From the NCBI RefSeq assembly GCF_010500915.1, contig NZ_JAAAWP010000004.1:243434-307433 (forward strand): a stretch of DNA of 64,000 nucleotides, given 5' to 3'. Made by a program: the position numbers and the translations under genes. Source of the stretch: Alteromonas hispanica. GTDB lineage: Bacteria; Pseudomonadota; Gammaproteobacteria; Enterobacterales; Alteromonadaceae. Position 1 is the first letter of the stretch; each line of letters starts with the position of its first letter. Shown here piece by piece: positions 46,826-55,286 of the stretch. The notes under the pieces were generated by a model, which made no database searches, was not told the DNA's origin, and saw nothing but the letters and a program-made list of their open reading frames with translations.

Positions 46826-49800
46826 TTACTGGGTAATAACTGGTAGTCCCATAGTCCATGGACCACCCGCATTGACCACTGCGTTTTGAAGCGCAGGTAA
46901 CGTTGTTTGCTGCAGAACACTCACTCTCTCGCTCACGCTATCTAGGCCCTCGTTTGCAAAACGCAACTGGTCTTTATGCTGCTGCGTTGGCCCATAAGAC
47001 GAGCCTACTGCTGAACGAGCATAACCTAATCGACTGGTAATGTTTGCAGGCTTAATGCCTTTGCGATTACGAGACTCTAATCCATAAAGCTCTCGATTAA
47101 CGGCGTTGATTTCACGTTGTACATCGGCATACTGAGCTTCTAGACCAGTAATGTCCCCCTGCGTGCGGTCGATTGCACTGCGTAGCGCTTCCATAGTTTC
47201 TTTTACACTACTTAGCACTGTTGTTGTGGTCACAGCACGTTTTTGAGCATCACTTACCGCGTTATCAAAGGCAGCTCTTTGCTCATCGGTAGCGCCTTCT
47301 AGCGCGCCTTCGTAAATCGATTCAAGTTCAAAGCTAACGGGTTCAGATAGTGCTGTCACCGTGTTGCCCTCTCGCTTAAATAACGTTGCAGAATACGTCC
47401 CTGGTAAAGCCACGAGTGCGCCTCGTGAACGGCGAGAGCCTTCTTTGCCGGTAATCGGCATTAAGTTAGCGTAAGTCATATCCCACGTTACTCGGTGTAG
47501 ACCTTTTTTGGTACTTCCCGATACACGCTTAACCACATCGCCTTCTTCGTCTTTTATTTCGACATAAACCGCTGGCTCGGCTTCTTGATTTTCAGCTTCG
47601 ACCTCTTCCCAGCTAGGATATTTAGGGTACTTCTCTTTATCCTTGATGAGTTTTTTCTCAGCTTCTTGACGCTTTTCTTTAGCCGTAAGCAAGCTGTCTT
47701 TGAGGTAGTACGTTAGCGTGGCACCATGCTCTGGGTTTTCAGCAACAAAGCGATCGTCACCGTCTGAATCAGTGTGGTTGTCATCCAATTGGAACCACTT
47801 TACAGGTCGGCTTGGTGCAAACAGTAAAGCATCTTCCTGCATCGATTTTTCTGTTAAGCCGCGCAGGGGCGCGTAGTCGTCTAGAATATAAATGCCACGG
47901 CCAAATGTCCCCGCTACTAAGTCGTTTTCACGTCGCTGAATTTTTACGTCGCGGGTTGAAATAGTCGGCATACCGCCTTCAAGTTCTACCCACTGTTCAC
48001 CGCCATCAACGGTAAAGAAAACACCAAATTCAGTACCAATGAACATCAGATCTTTGTTCACGTGATCTTGCACAATACGCCAAACCAAATGTTTTTCTGG
48101 CAAATCATCAGCCATGGATGTCCATTTTTTGCCTAAGTTGGTCGACTTAATTAAATACGGTTTGTAATCGCCGTACTTGTGATTATCAAGAGCAACGTAA
48201 ACAGTTTCCGGGTCGAAAAGATCGGCACGAATATCGTTAACATAGGCTGTTGCAGGTACGCCTCGAATATCATCAAGCTCTATTTTTTTCCAAGACTTGC
48301 CGCCATTTGTCGTTACCTGAATGATACCGTCGTCGGTTCCAACCCAAAGAATATTCTCGTCTACCGGACTTTCTGCAAAGTTAGCAATGGTGTGGTATTC
48401 CGACATGGCGTATAAGTCCCAGCCAGCCTCTACCGACCAGGTTCTGCCCATCATAGGCATATGCATACGATTGCCGTTTTTAGTGAGGTCGCCGGATAAG
48501 GCAGTCCAACTATCGCCGCGATCATCTGAACGCCATACGCGCTGAGAAGCGAAGTAAATGCGTTTTGGATCGTGAGCAGACACATTTATAGGCGCATCCC
48601 AGTTAAAGCGCTCTGCCGGATCGCCAGGCAAAGGCTGAGGTTTAATGTACACCCCTTCCTTCGTTGTCATATCTATTCTAGTCAAGTTGCCTTGCTGCCA
48701 TTGAGAATACACTATGTCTGGGTTGCCCGGCTCAACCGCAGGCTGATGGCCATCGCCACCTAAGGTTAAAAACCAATCTTTATTCTTAATGCCTTCGGAA
48801 CGATTGGTACGAGATGGACCACCCTGAGTAGAATTATCTTGAGCACCAGCATAAACGTTATAGAAAGGTTTTGAGTCATCTGGCGCCACCTTATAAAACT
48901 GAGTTAGTGGCAAGTTTGCCATGAACCGCCAGTTCGCCATGCGATCATGGGACATATAAATACCGCCGTCAGACCCCATTAAAACAAAGTCAGGGTCGGT
49001 GGGGTGAAATGCCATGGCGTGATCATCAACGTGCTTGCGCTTTGTGTTTATAGGCGTCCACGTTTTTCCGCCATCGTCAGACACTTTACTGTAATTACTG
49101 GCAATATAAACACGGTCCATTTGGTGTTGATCAGCAAAAATCTCTTGGTAGTAGTGAGGACCTGTACCGCCTCCTACCTCGTCAGACATTTTTTCCCAGC
49201 TTTGACCTTTATCTGATGAGCGATAAAAACCACCTTTGCGGTTGTCAATTTCAATAGTGGCGTAGAGTACGCTAGGATCTATGGGCGAGATAGCCATACC
49301 AATTTTACCCATATTACCAGTGGGCAAGCCGGTTTTTAATTCAGTCCAAGTTTCACCGCCGTCATCGGACGTATGAATGCCAGCAGCAGGACCTGTACCT
49401 ACATAATTAGCCACCGTTCTTTGTCTTGACCATGTTGCCGCGTATAACTTATCTGGATTGGTTGGGTCGATAAGTAAAGACGTCACTCCTGTCCATTCAT
49501 CATCTGGAGTAAGTACTTGCTTCCAAGTAGCCCCACCATCTGAAGTTTTATAGAGCCCCCGCTCGCCGCCTTCAGACCACAGTGGCCCTTGCGCTGATAC
49601 CCAGACCACGTCAGGGTTTTCAGGGTGAATAATGATATCGGAAACATGCTCCGACTTTTTAAGCCCCATGTTTTTCCAAGTCTTACCGCCATCTAGTGAT
49701 TTATAAACACCGTCGCCAAAACTGATGTGGCGGCCGCCGTTGTTCTCACCAGTACCTACCCAAATAATGTTTGAGTTGCTGGGCGCTATGGTAACGTCGC

Positions 49801-50098
49801 CAATAGAGTACACAGCTTGATCGTCGAAAATAGGCTTCCATGTGGTGCCTGCATTAGTGGTTTTCCAAACACCCCCTGAGCCTACCGCGGTATACCAGGT
49901 TGAAGGATCATTCTGATCGATAGCAATGTCTGCGATTCGCCCAGACATGTAAGCCGGGCCTATACTTCTCATTTCCATTGCTTTGAAAGTACTGCTACTG
50001 AAAGGGGCGTTCTTGTCTGTCTCTGATTTATCTGCAAATGCAGGCACACTGGACAGTGCCATGGTTACAGCCACTGCAGCGTTAAGGATTTTTTTCAT
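46826..50098 (-). CDS. Secreted sortilin/VPS10-like beta-propeller protein
   Basis: A 1090-residue exported protein (signal peptide MKKILNAAVAVTMALSSVPAFA). Many BNR/sortilin-type blades follow, e.g. GSGGVWKTTNAGTTWKPIFD, GVYKSLDGGKTWKNM, GLYKTSDGGATWKQV and GGIYMSHDRMANWRF (about 60-720), with FGRGIYILDDYAPLR closing the propeller. The C-terminal part (about 740-1090) is a beta-sandwich plus a long helical region rich in Glu/Arg. Relatives are common in Alteromonadales and Bacteroidetes without known function; glycosidase annotations are not supported by a visible catalytic motif. Confidence 0.82.
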   Translation of the reverse strand: MKKILNAAVAVTMALSSVPAFADKSETDKNAPFSSSTFKAMEMRSIGPAYMSGRIADIAIDQNDPSTWYTAVGSGGVWKTTNAGTTWKPIFDDQAVYSIGDVTIAPSNSNIIWVGTGENNGGRHISFGDGVYKSLDGGKTWKNMGLKKSEHVSDIIIHPENPDVVWVSAQGPLWSEGGERGLYKTSDGGATWKQVLTPDDEWTGVTSLLIDPTNPDKLYAATWSRQRTVANYVGTGPAAGIHTSDDGGETWTELKTGLPTGNMGKIGMAISPIDPSVLYATIEIDNRKGGFYRSSDKGQSWEKMSDEVGGGTGPHYYQEIFADQHQMDRVYIASNYSKVSDDGGKTWTPINTKRKHVDDHAMAFHPTDPDFVLMGSDGGIYMSHDRMANWRFMANLPLTQFYKVAPDDSKPFYNVYAGAQDNSTQGGPSRTNRSEGIKNKDWFLTLGGDGHQPAVEPGNPDIVYSQWQQGNLTRIDMTTKEGVYIKPQPLPGDPAERFNWDAPINVSAHDPKRIYFASQRVWRSDDRGDSWTALSGDLTKNGNRMHMPMMGRTWSVEAGWDLYAMSEYHTIANFAESPVDENILWVGTDDGIIQVTTNGGKSWKKIELDDIRGVPATAYVNDIRADLFDPETVYVALDNHKYGDYKPYLIKSTNLGKKWTSMADDLPEKHLVWRIVQDHVNKDLMFIGTEFGVFFTVDGGEQWVELEGGMPTISTRDVKIQRRENDLVAGTFGRGIYILDDYAPLRGLTEKSMQEDALLFAPSRPVKWFQLDDNHTDSDGDDRFVAENPEHGATLTYYLKDSLLTAKEKRQEAEKKLIKDKEKYPKYPSWEEVEAENQEAEPAVYVEIKDEEGDVVKRVSGSTKKGLHRVTWDMTYANLMPITGKEGSRRSRGALVALPGTYSATLFKREGNTVTALSEPVSFELESIYEGALEGATDEQRAAFDNAVSDAQKRAVTTTTVLSSVKETMEALRSAIDRTQGDITGLEAQYADVQREINAVNRELYGLESRNRKGIKPANITSRLGYARSAVGSSYGPTQQHKDQLRFANEGLDSVSERVSVLQQTTLPALQNAVVNAGGPWTMGLPVITQ

Positions 50099-50407
50099 TG
50101 TTATTGCCTAATTTGTGGACTTTTCGTAATCGAAAGTACAAACAAGCGCGTCTGTATTCAATGGAACAAGCGACCAATTAACGATAATAGAGGGCAGATG
50201 CATTGCCCCCTTTAAAAAAACCATAGGTAGTACAGTTTCGCGCTGTTTAGCCCGCTGCTATTTTTATCACAGTGTTTGGTGTTAAGACTTCTGTCTGCAA
50301 CAGCACTGCTGTAAGGCGTTTTAATCTTAAAGCAGCCTTTCAAAAAAGCTTTTTATAGACACGTTCTCTGTAAAAGGTAATTCATGACTTATAAGGAAAT
50401 AAATACG
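50099..50407. other. 309-bp region before the peptide genes
   Basis: Divergent region between the sortilin-like gene and the double-glycine peptide genes. An imperfect hairpin ACTTTTCG/CGAAAGT (near 50119) and a TATAGA box near 50353 without a clear -35 are the only signals seen. Confidence 0.35.
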
Positions 50408-50548
50408 ATGACTGATTTAACAATTAATGAAATTAATGCGGTTTCCGGCGGATCTGTGCTCAGAGGCCTTGGCACACTGGGCATTATTGCCACTGTAGCC
50501 GAGGGTATGTACGAGTTTTACCAAGGCTATACTGACCACAGAAATTAA
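50408..50548 (+). CDS. Double-glycine leader peptide 1 (microcin-like)
   Basis: A 46-residue ORF behind an AAGGA site. The leader MTDLTINEINAVSGG follows the double-glycine pattern (hydrophobic residues at set spacing, then VSGG) processed by C39 peptidase ABC transporters. The predicted 31-residue core begins SVLRGLGTLGIIATVAEG, hydrophobic with GxxG spacing, and ends in a polar aromatic tail (YEFYQGYTDHRN). No cysteines. The exporter is not in this window. Class II bacteriocin-like or a secreted signalling peptide; the leader call is strong, the activity is inferred. Confidence 0.7.
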   Translation: MTDLTINEINAVSGGSVLRGLGTLGIIATVAEGMYEFYQGYTDHRN

Positions 50549-50558
50549 GGAAGTAACC

Positions 50559-50762
50559 ATGAAAAATATTGTGATAAACCCCGTTAACGAGGCACAAAAA
50601 CACTTAGTACTCGGTGAACAGCACATACTCTCAGAAAGCGAGGCACTCGCAGTCTCTGGTGGGGGATTGTTTTACGACCTTGGTGCTTTTATTGCTCAAG
50701 TGGTCAATGCTGATGAGTCTATTTACAACACCTATGGCAACACGAACAGAAATCACTGGTAG
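50559..50762 (+). CDS. Double-glycine leader peptide 2 (microcin-like)
   Basis: A 67-residue ORF starting 10 nt after the first peptide gene, behind AAGGAAG. The longer leader (35 residues) ends LSESEALAVSGG. The predicted 32-residue core starts GLFYDLGAFIAQVVNADES and ends in an Asn-rich tail (YGNTNRNHW). Both cores have a hydrophobic amphipathic N-half and a polar aromatic C-half, as in two-peptide class IIb systems. No cysteines. Function inferred from leader and layout only. Confidence 0.7.
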   Translation: MKNIVINPVNEAQKHLVLGEQHILSESEALAVSGGGLFYDLGAFIAQVVNADESIYNTYGNTNRNHW

Positions 50763-50830
50763 TCCATGTAAATGGGCAATTTAAATATACTGCCCAAATA
50801 GACTGCTAAATGGAAAGGTCAGTAAACATA

Positions 50831-50851
50831 AAGAGGCTCTGTGAGCCTCTT
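50831..50851 (+). terminator. Hairpin between peptide genes and candidate immunity gene
   Basis: 9-bp perfect stem AAGAGGCTC / GAGCCTCTT with loop TGT. The T tract after it is weak (TCATT), so it may only partly terminate, leaving read-through to the next gene. GAGCCTCTTCATT recurs at about 51108 after that gene. Confidence 0.65.
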
Positions 50852-50870
50852 CATTATAAGAGAGCACAAC

Positions 50871-51077
50871 ATGATTTTTAAATATGGTATTAGCGCAGCA
50901 GCGCTTATCTTTATGCTAGAGGCCATCTATGCTTTTTTCAAAGCGCCGGGGCTAGACACACACCATTCGTACCTGCAAACCGCACTGCTATTCATTATTT
51001 TAGGCGTATGCTATGAGCAATTATCTAAACACCGCATATCCAGAAATCGCGACAAACAAAGTGAAGGCTCCCACTAA
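50871..51077 (+). CDS. Small two-helix membrane protein, candidate immunity protein
   Basis: 68 residues from ATG 50871. Two hydrophobic helices (about 4-22, ISAAALIFMLEAIYAFF, and 35-51, LQTALLFIILGVCYEQL) are joined by a short loop (KAPGLDTHHSY), with a basic cytosolic tail (KHRISRNRDKQ). Size and topology match bacteriocin immunity proteins. An in-frame GTG at 50841 is rejected because it lies inside the hairpin. It follows the two double-glycine peptide genes on the same strand. Confidence 0.55.
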   Translation: MIFKYGISAAALIFMLEAIYAFFKAPGLDTHHSYLQTALLFIILGVCYEQLSKHRISRNRDKQSEGSH

Positions 51078-51130
51078 ATGCCTTATGTTTAATGCGTAGC
51101 TGCTAGAGAGCCTCTTCATTTATATGACTT

Positions 51131-52018
51131 TTAAAAAGTTATTATGTCATCGTTAATTAGATGGCCGACAACGGGGCTTTGTTCAGCGTCTATAAAAGCC
51201 ATATCAATTGCTTTCGAGCGACCACTGGTCACCTTTCTGTAATTTGGATGAGAATAGATATAGGTCTGATTTGAGCGCAAGGCTTCTATAACTCGCTCAG
51301 CGAGCATAGAGACGGGAATACCAGACTCTACAGCAGTAGCCGCTGCCTGTGCGCCCGCTTTGAGTTTTTCTTTACTTATGCGCTTCTCTTTTGCCACAGC
51401 ATATTTTTCTTGGCGATTGCGATGAGATTCATGAATGCGCGTTTTAACAAACGCGGGGCACAACACAGAAACATGAATGTTATGCGGCTGAAGCTCTGGT
51501 ATCCAGCTTTCTGTCATAGATACAACTGCGGCTTTAGAAGCACAATATGCAGCAGCATAAGGCATACCCATCATGCCTGCCATAGACGCCACGTTTAGAA
51601 TCCAGCCTCCTTCGCCATGCTCTTTTATAGCAGGTACACAAGCTTGAGCGCCATAAAGCACGCCCATCACGTTTACATCCATTACCCAGCGCCAAGTTGC
51701 ATGCTCTGTATCTTCAATTTTTCCGGGCGTACCACCTACGCCAGCGTTATTCACCACCATATGAATTTTGCCAAAGGTGTCTTTTGCTTTCGCTACAATA
51801 CTTTCCCACTGCGTATAATCGGTAACATCTAAAGGACATGTCACTACATTGTGGCCCTTTTCTTTCAGCGTTTCGCTAGCTTCAGCCAAGGTAACAGCAT
51901 CAATATCGCCCATTACTATATTCATACCTTGCTCGGCCAGAGCGTGTGCTAACGCAAGCCCTATACCGCCAGCAGCGCCCGAAATCACCGCAGTTTTACC
52001 TTTAAATTCGTTAGACAT
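51131..52018 (-). CDS. Short-chain dehydrogenase/reductase
   Basis: An SDR of 295 residues. Nucleotide-binding SGAAGGIGLALA (about 13-24), NNAG, catalytic Ser (NVASMAG) and YCASK are present. The long C-terminal region (about 200-295) extends the usual 250-residue fold. Asp at the end of the second strand (VMGDIDAVT) suggests NAD preference. The upstream GTG is rejected in favour of ATG 52018, which has AAGGTG at good distance. Substrate unknown; may act on fatty-acid or hydroxy compounds. Confidence 0.85.
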   Translation of the reverse strand: MSNEFKGKTAVISGAAGGIGLALAHALAEQGMNIVMGDIDAVTLAEASETLKEKGHNVVTCPLDVTDYTQWESIVAKAKDTFGKIHMVVNNAGVGGTPGKIEDTEHATWRWVMDVNVMGVLYGAQACVPAIKEHGEGGWILNVASMAGMMGMPYAAAYCASKAAVVSMTESWIPELQPHNIHVSVLCPAFVKTRIHESHRNRQEKYAVAKEKRISKEKLKAGAQAAATAVESGIPVSMLAERVIEALRSNQTYIYSHPNYRKVTSGRSKAIDMAFIDAEQSPVVGHLINDDIITF

Positions 52019-52341
52019 AATATTCACCTTGATGAGTTGTGACTTAGCGGCTTTCTTTGCTATTTAATTTGCTGCTTTCTTCGCCGTATTTTTAGCCGAA
52101 TTCTTAGCCGGTAATTAACTCAGCCGCCAAGCACAGATAGATTGTTTTTAGAATATGATGTACCAAGGAATTGACATACTTTATTTGGCTAATTTTTATG
52201 CCTTCATGAAATGAATAATGAGTAAAACGAGAAGCTTCAATGTTTTTAAGATAGTGTATATCTACTCAAGCAGTAACAAATGCGCTTTCTATTGTAGTCA
52301 AACAGCCATTGATTCAATTTTGTAGACGCGAAAGGAACCCT
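52019..52341. other. 323-bp intergenic region
   Basis: Divergent spacing between the SDR and a secreted protein gene. Short direct repeats with TTAGCCG/CAGCCG (about 52091-52130). No gene or strong promoter recognised. Confidence 0.35.
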
Positions 52342-52935
52342 ATGAACAAAATTTTAGCTTTATTATTTACTGTGCTTTCTGCTGCAGTAAATGCGAACCC
52401 AGCGCCGCTGGTATCAATAGATACTCACGATACATTTTTTAACGCCATAAAAGCGCATTGCGGCAAGGCCTTTGTTGGCAAAGTAACAAAAGACAATGTG
52501 GGCAACACCTTTGGTGATAATACGCTAATCATGCATGTTCGAGAGTGTTCAAATACCCAGCTGCATATCCCGTTTCATGTAGGTGATGATGCGTCTCGCA
52601 CTTGGATCCTCACTAAAACAGGTTCGGGATTAATGCTTAAGCACGATCACCGCAATGAAGACGGAAGCTTCCACACATCAACCATGTATGGAGGACATAC
52701 AACAGACAGAGGTTATAACGAAGTTCAGTCGTTCCCAGCCGATGCGTATTCAAAACAGCTGTTTATCGACTCTGGAATTACTGCCTCAACTGATAATGTT
52801 TGGCAAATGATGATTTATCCCACCCACTTTAACTATCGCTTAGTGCGTCCTGCAAGGGAAGTTCAGGTAGATTTTGATTTAACCAACCCGGTTGAACCGC
52901 CTGGAACACCGTGGGGATACGAGCCTATTAATTAA
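52342..52935 (+). CDS. Hypothetical secreted protein
   Basis: A 197-residue exported protein (signal peptide MNKILALLFTVLSAAVNA) from ATG 52342, with a GAAAGGAA site. The mature part has two cysteines (AHCGKAF and RECSNTQ) that could bond, and histidine-rich segments (LHIPFHVGDD, LKHDHRNEDGSFH, MYGGHTTDRGYNEVQ). These look like a metal-binding or substrate-binding beta-fold. No family name is recalled with certainty. Followed by a hairpin terminator. Confidence 0.55.
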   Translation: MNKILALLFTVLSAAVNANPAPLVSIDTHDTFFNAIKAHCGKAFVGKVTKDNVGNTFGDNTLIMHVRECSNTQLHIPFHVGDDASRTWILTKTGSGLMLKHDHRNEDGSFHTSTMYGGHTTDRGYNEVQSFPADAYSKQLFIDSGITASTDNVWQMMIYPTHFNYRLVRPAREVQVDFDLTNPVEPPGTPWGYEPIN

Positions 52936-52941
52936 AAGCTG

Positions 52942-52992
52942 CGACTGGAGGGTTCAACTGAGTTTATTGTCTTGCCAGTCGTCGCTCTTTTA
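52942..52992 (+). terminator. Hairpin terminator after secreted protein gene
   Basis: Stem CGACTGG (52942-52948) / CCAGTCG (52975-52981) with a long loop, then CGCTCTTTT. Confidence 0.5.
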
Positions 52993-53024
52993 AAAGATGG
53001 GTATGTTTTATTAATTTATGCAGA

Positions 53025-54014
53025 TTAACGACTAATAAAAATCACGCCATCAGGGTTAGTTCCCGTGGGAAACTCTGCAATGACTTCCCGAGTATGAATG
53101 TCTATTGCGACTATCTTATTTTTTAAGTTCAGTGATAAGAATGCAATATCGTGCTTTGGATGAAGAGTGATGCCCTGCGGTCCTGCCCCCTCTTCTAAAG
53201 CCAGAGTGCCTAGCTCTTTTTTATTATTCGCATCAAAGAAACGAATATAGTGATTCTGAAAGTCTGGCACCATAGCTACCGACTCATCGTGATTAAACAG
53301 CACTCTGTAAGGAAAACTAAAACCTTGCCATTGTGCAATCTCTTGTTCGGTGTCAGGGTTAATAACAACGAGCCTACCTTCCTTGTTTGCGCCGTACCAT
53401 ATCTCATGGGCACTCGCACGATAGCCAATAGCCTCTGGCATAGAAAAAGTAGCAATATTTTTCACTCGACTTTGATTTTGTAAGTCTAGTACCGATATCG
53501 AATCACTTCGAATATTGGTGGCAAATGCTCTACTTTCATCTTTATTCAAAACCACCATGTGGGTGGTATCTTGCGCGGTTTTTATTTTTGTTTCGAGCGC
53601 TCCCGTTTCAACGTTTACAATGCCAAGATGCTTTGCCTTACCTGAGGTGAAAATAACGTGTTTATTGTCGGTTAAAAACGCAGCACCATGTGGACCTTTC
53701 AACGCCTCGAGTGGAATTGTTCTCTCCACTTCAAGCTCCCTCAAATTAAAAACCGTCAAGCTGTCGCCGCCTACAAAATTGGTACTTACCGCCCACTTTT
53801 GATTGTTAGACATTACAAGCTCGTGAGGTCCCTTACCGGTAGGCAGTGTTTTGATAATCCGTTTATCATTTATATCAATCACGCTAATGCTGTTATCAGA
53901 CTTATTTACAACCGCCAGTAACCCTTTACTCAAACGAGACTCTTCCGCTTGTGCCCCATTTGCCATACTGATTACGACGACAAATATAAAAAGTACAAAA
54001 CTGAAACGCTTCAT
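53025..54014 (-). CDS. Periplasmic YncE-like beta-propeller protein
   Basis: About 329 residues from ATG 54014, with signal peptide MKRFSFVLFIFVVVISMANGAQA. YVTN-type blades repeat: LLAVVNKSDNSISVIDINDKRII, GKGPHELVMSNNQKW, GPHGAAFLTDNKHVIFTSG and GPQGITLHPKHDIAFLS (a seven-bladed propeller). The frame extends 19 codons further upstream but covers a hairpin. It is downstream of the Cus/PepSY operon on the same strand (162 nt), so it may belong to the metal response. Function unknown. Confidence 0.78.
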   Translation of the reverse strand: MKRFSFVLFIFVVVISMANGAQAEESRLSKGLLAVVNKSDNSISVIDINDKRIIKTLPTGKGPHELVMSNNQKWAVSTNFVGGDSLTVFNLRELEVERTIPLEALKGPHGAAFLTDNKHVIFTSGKAKHLGIVNVETGALETKIKTAQDTTHMVVLNKDESRAFATNIRSDSISVLDLQNQSRVKNIATFSMPEAIGYRASAHEIWYGANKEGRLVVINPDTEQEIAQWQGFSFPYRVLFNHDESVAMVPDFQNHYIRFFDANNKKELGTLALEEGAGPQGITLHPKHDIAFLSLNLKNKIVAIDIHTREVIAEFPTGTNPDGVIFISR

Positions 54015-54106
54015 TGGTTCGCCCATATTGATTAACACTTTTAATGATAAGAAGTGCGTCAACTTACGCACTGCCTATTGCCATCTTTCATACGCCATTT
54101 GTACAA

Positions 54107-54180
54107 GTAGGTATCACAGCGACCTCTGAAAGAGGTGCTACCAGTGAAGCTCACTCTAAAGGCCTATTCGCAATACCTAC
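54107..54180. repeat. 74-nt branched palindrome
   Basis: Outer arms GTAGGTAT (54107-54114) and ATACCTAC (54173-54180) enclose two small hairpins: ACCTCT/AGAGGT (loop GAA, 54122-54136) and AGTGA/TCACT (about 54143-54155). Shape resembles a three-way junction. It lies between the PepSY-ferredoxin gene and the YncE-like gene and overlaps the PepSY-ferredoxin stop codon. Confidence 0.5.
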
Positions 54181-55286
54181 TCCTGAAGCTTTGTCGCAAA
54201 GCCTGTCACGCTCACATCAATTACACCGGTGACTTCAGAAGCTTTATGCTGACAGGCAAGCCGAACCCCCTCAGCTAATTCAGTTGCTGACAAAAGCCTA
54301 CGTTCAGTAGCAGCTACGCGAAGCCTGTTTTCAGAAAAGAACTTACATTTACCGCAGGTACCAGCACCATTACACACCGAGGGTAACTCGATACCTACAT
54401 CTGCAAGCGCATTAAATAAGTTTGCCTCAGATTCTACGAGAGCCGGTGTTGGAGTGTGCGAATGAGATAAAATGACAGAAATAGCCTGTTTATTGCCGTC
54501 TCTTTTCACTGAAAATATTCGACGTTGATATCGTTTTGCCAGCAAGGTTACCCCTGTTACGGAGAGAAATAATGTAACGAAAGCAAAACAAATAATAAGC
54601 CAATGATTAAAGCCTCCTGTGTTGGTGTAGTCCATAAAGTGCAGTTTAAACATCAGGGCTTTTAATCTGGCATCATCGTTCACATGCTTTAAAACTTGCC
54701 CGGTAACACTGTCAATATAAATAGAGGTATTGTTATTGTCATTCGCAGACACCTTCCACATTGGGTTTTGCTGTGCGACATAATCTGAAAAAGGAGGCTG
54801 AAGCAGTTTAGGATTGCTTAATTCGCTGGACCCGGAATAAGAAAGTTTTGCTATTTCCAACACCTGTTGGGGTGTTAACGCCGCTTTCTCGCCTGTAATG
54901 GCATTAAATAGTAACGAATGACGAAGTTGGTAACTATGCTCTCCCTGTCTGCTAATAACATGATAATAGGGGCTCCCCAGCACCCATATGAGCTCTACTT
55001 TTTGAGGCGCCACCTCACTTACAGTGTTTAACTTATTGAGAGAAATAAGTTCACTGTCAGTAAAGCTCCGTTTAACACTCACTGGCTCTCTTAGCGCATT
55101 ACCGCTTGCCTTTTCGTGATCCATAAGGTTGAAATACAACCCGGTTGCAAGCCAAATTAATAGCTGAACGCCCACCAATAATGAAAGCCATTTATGCAAA
55201 GAAGCGGTGAATGCAACCTTGGATACGCCGGTGTAAGCGTTAGTAAATGGAGTGCTGAAAGCGGGTTTAAACTTGCTTATCTTCAT
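54177..55286 (-). CDS. PepSY membrane protein fused to [2Fe-2S] ferredoxin domain
   Basis: 369 residues. The N-terminal PepSY-TM part has helices at about 28-52 (LHKWLSLLVGVQLLIWLATG) and 226-246, with His in LHFMDYTNTGGFNHW. The C-terminal domain (about 275-369) has C305, C311, C314 and C345 (VCNGAGTCGKC ... ACQHK), spacing C-x5-C-x2-C-x30-C as in NqrF-type ferredoxin domains. No FAD domain. The start overlaps the upstream PepSY gene by 4 nt (ATGA). I infer electron transfer across the inner membrane, possibly for metal reduction. Confidence 0.75.
   Translation of the reverse strand: MKISKFKPAFSTPFTNAYTGVSKVAFTASLHKWLSLLVGVQLLIWLATGLYFNLMDHEKASGNALREPVSVKRSFTDSELISLNKLNTVSEVAPQKVELIWVLGSPYYHVISRQGEHSYQLRHSLLFNAITGEKAALTPQQVLEIAKLSYSGSSELSNPKLLQPPFSDYVAQQNPMWKVSANDNNNTSIYIDSVTGQVLKHVNDDARLKALMFKLHFMDYTNTGGFNHWLIICFAFVTLFLSVTGVTLLAKRYQRRIFSVKRDGNKQAISVILSHSHTPTPALVESEANLFNALADVGIELPSVCNGAGTCGKCKFFSENRLRVAATERRLLSATELAEGVRLACQHKASEVTGVIDVSVTGFATKLQE

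Noticed and set aside
50841..50870. GTG start for the candidate immunity protein
   Set aside because: It lies inside the hairpin stem and lacks a ribosome site; ATG 50871 gives a clean membrane protein.
54107..54180. tRNA-like cloverleaf
   Set aside because: Length and arms resemble a tRNA, but no T-loop consensus, no anticodon arm of correct size and no CCA logic on either strand.
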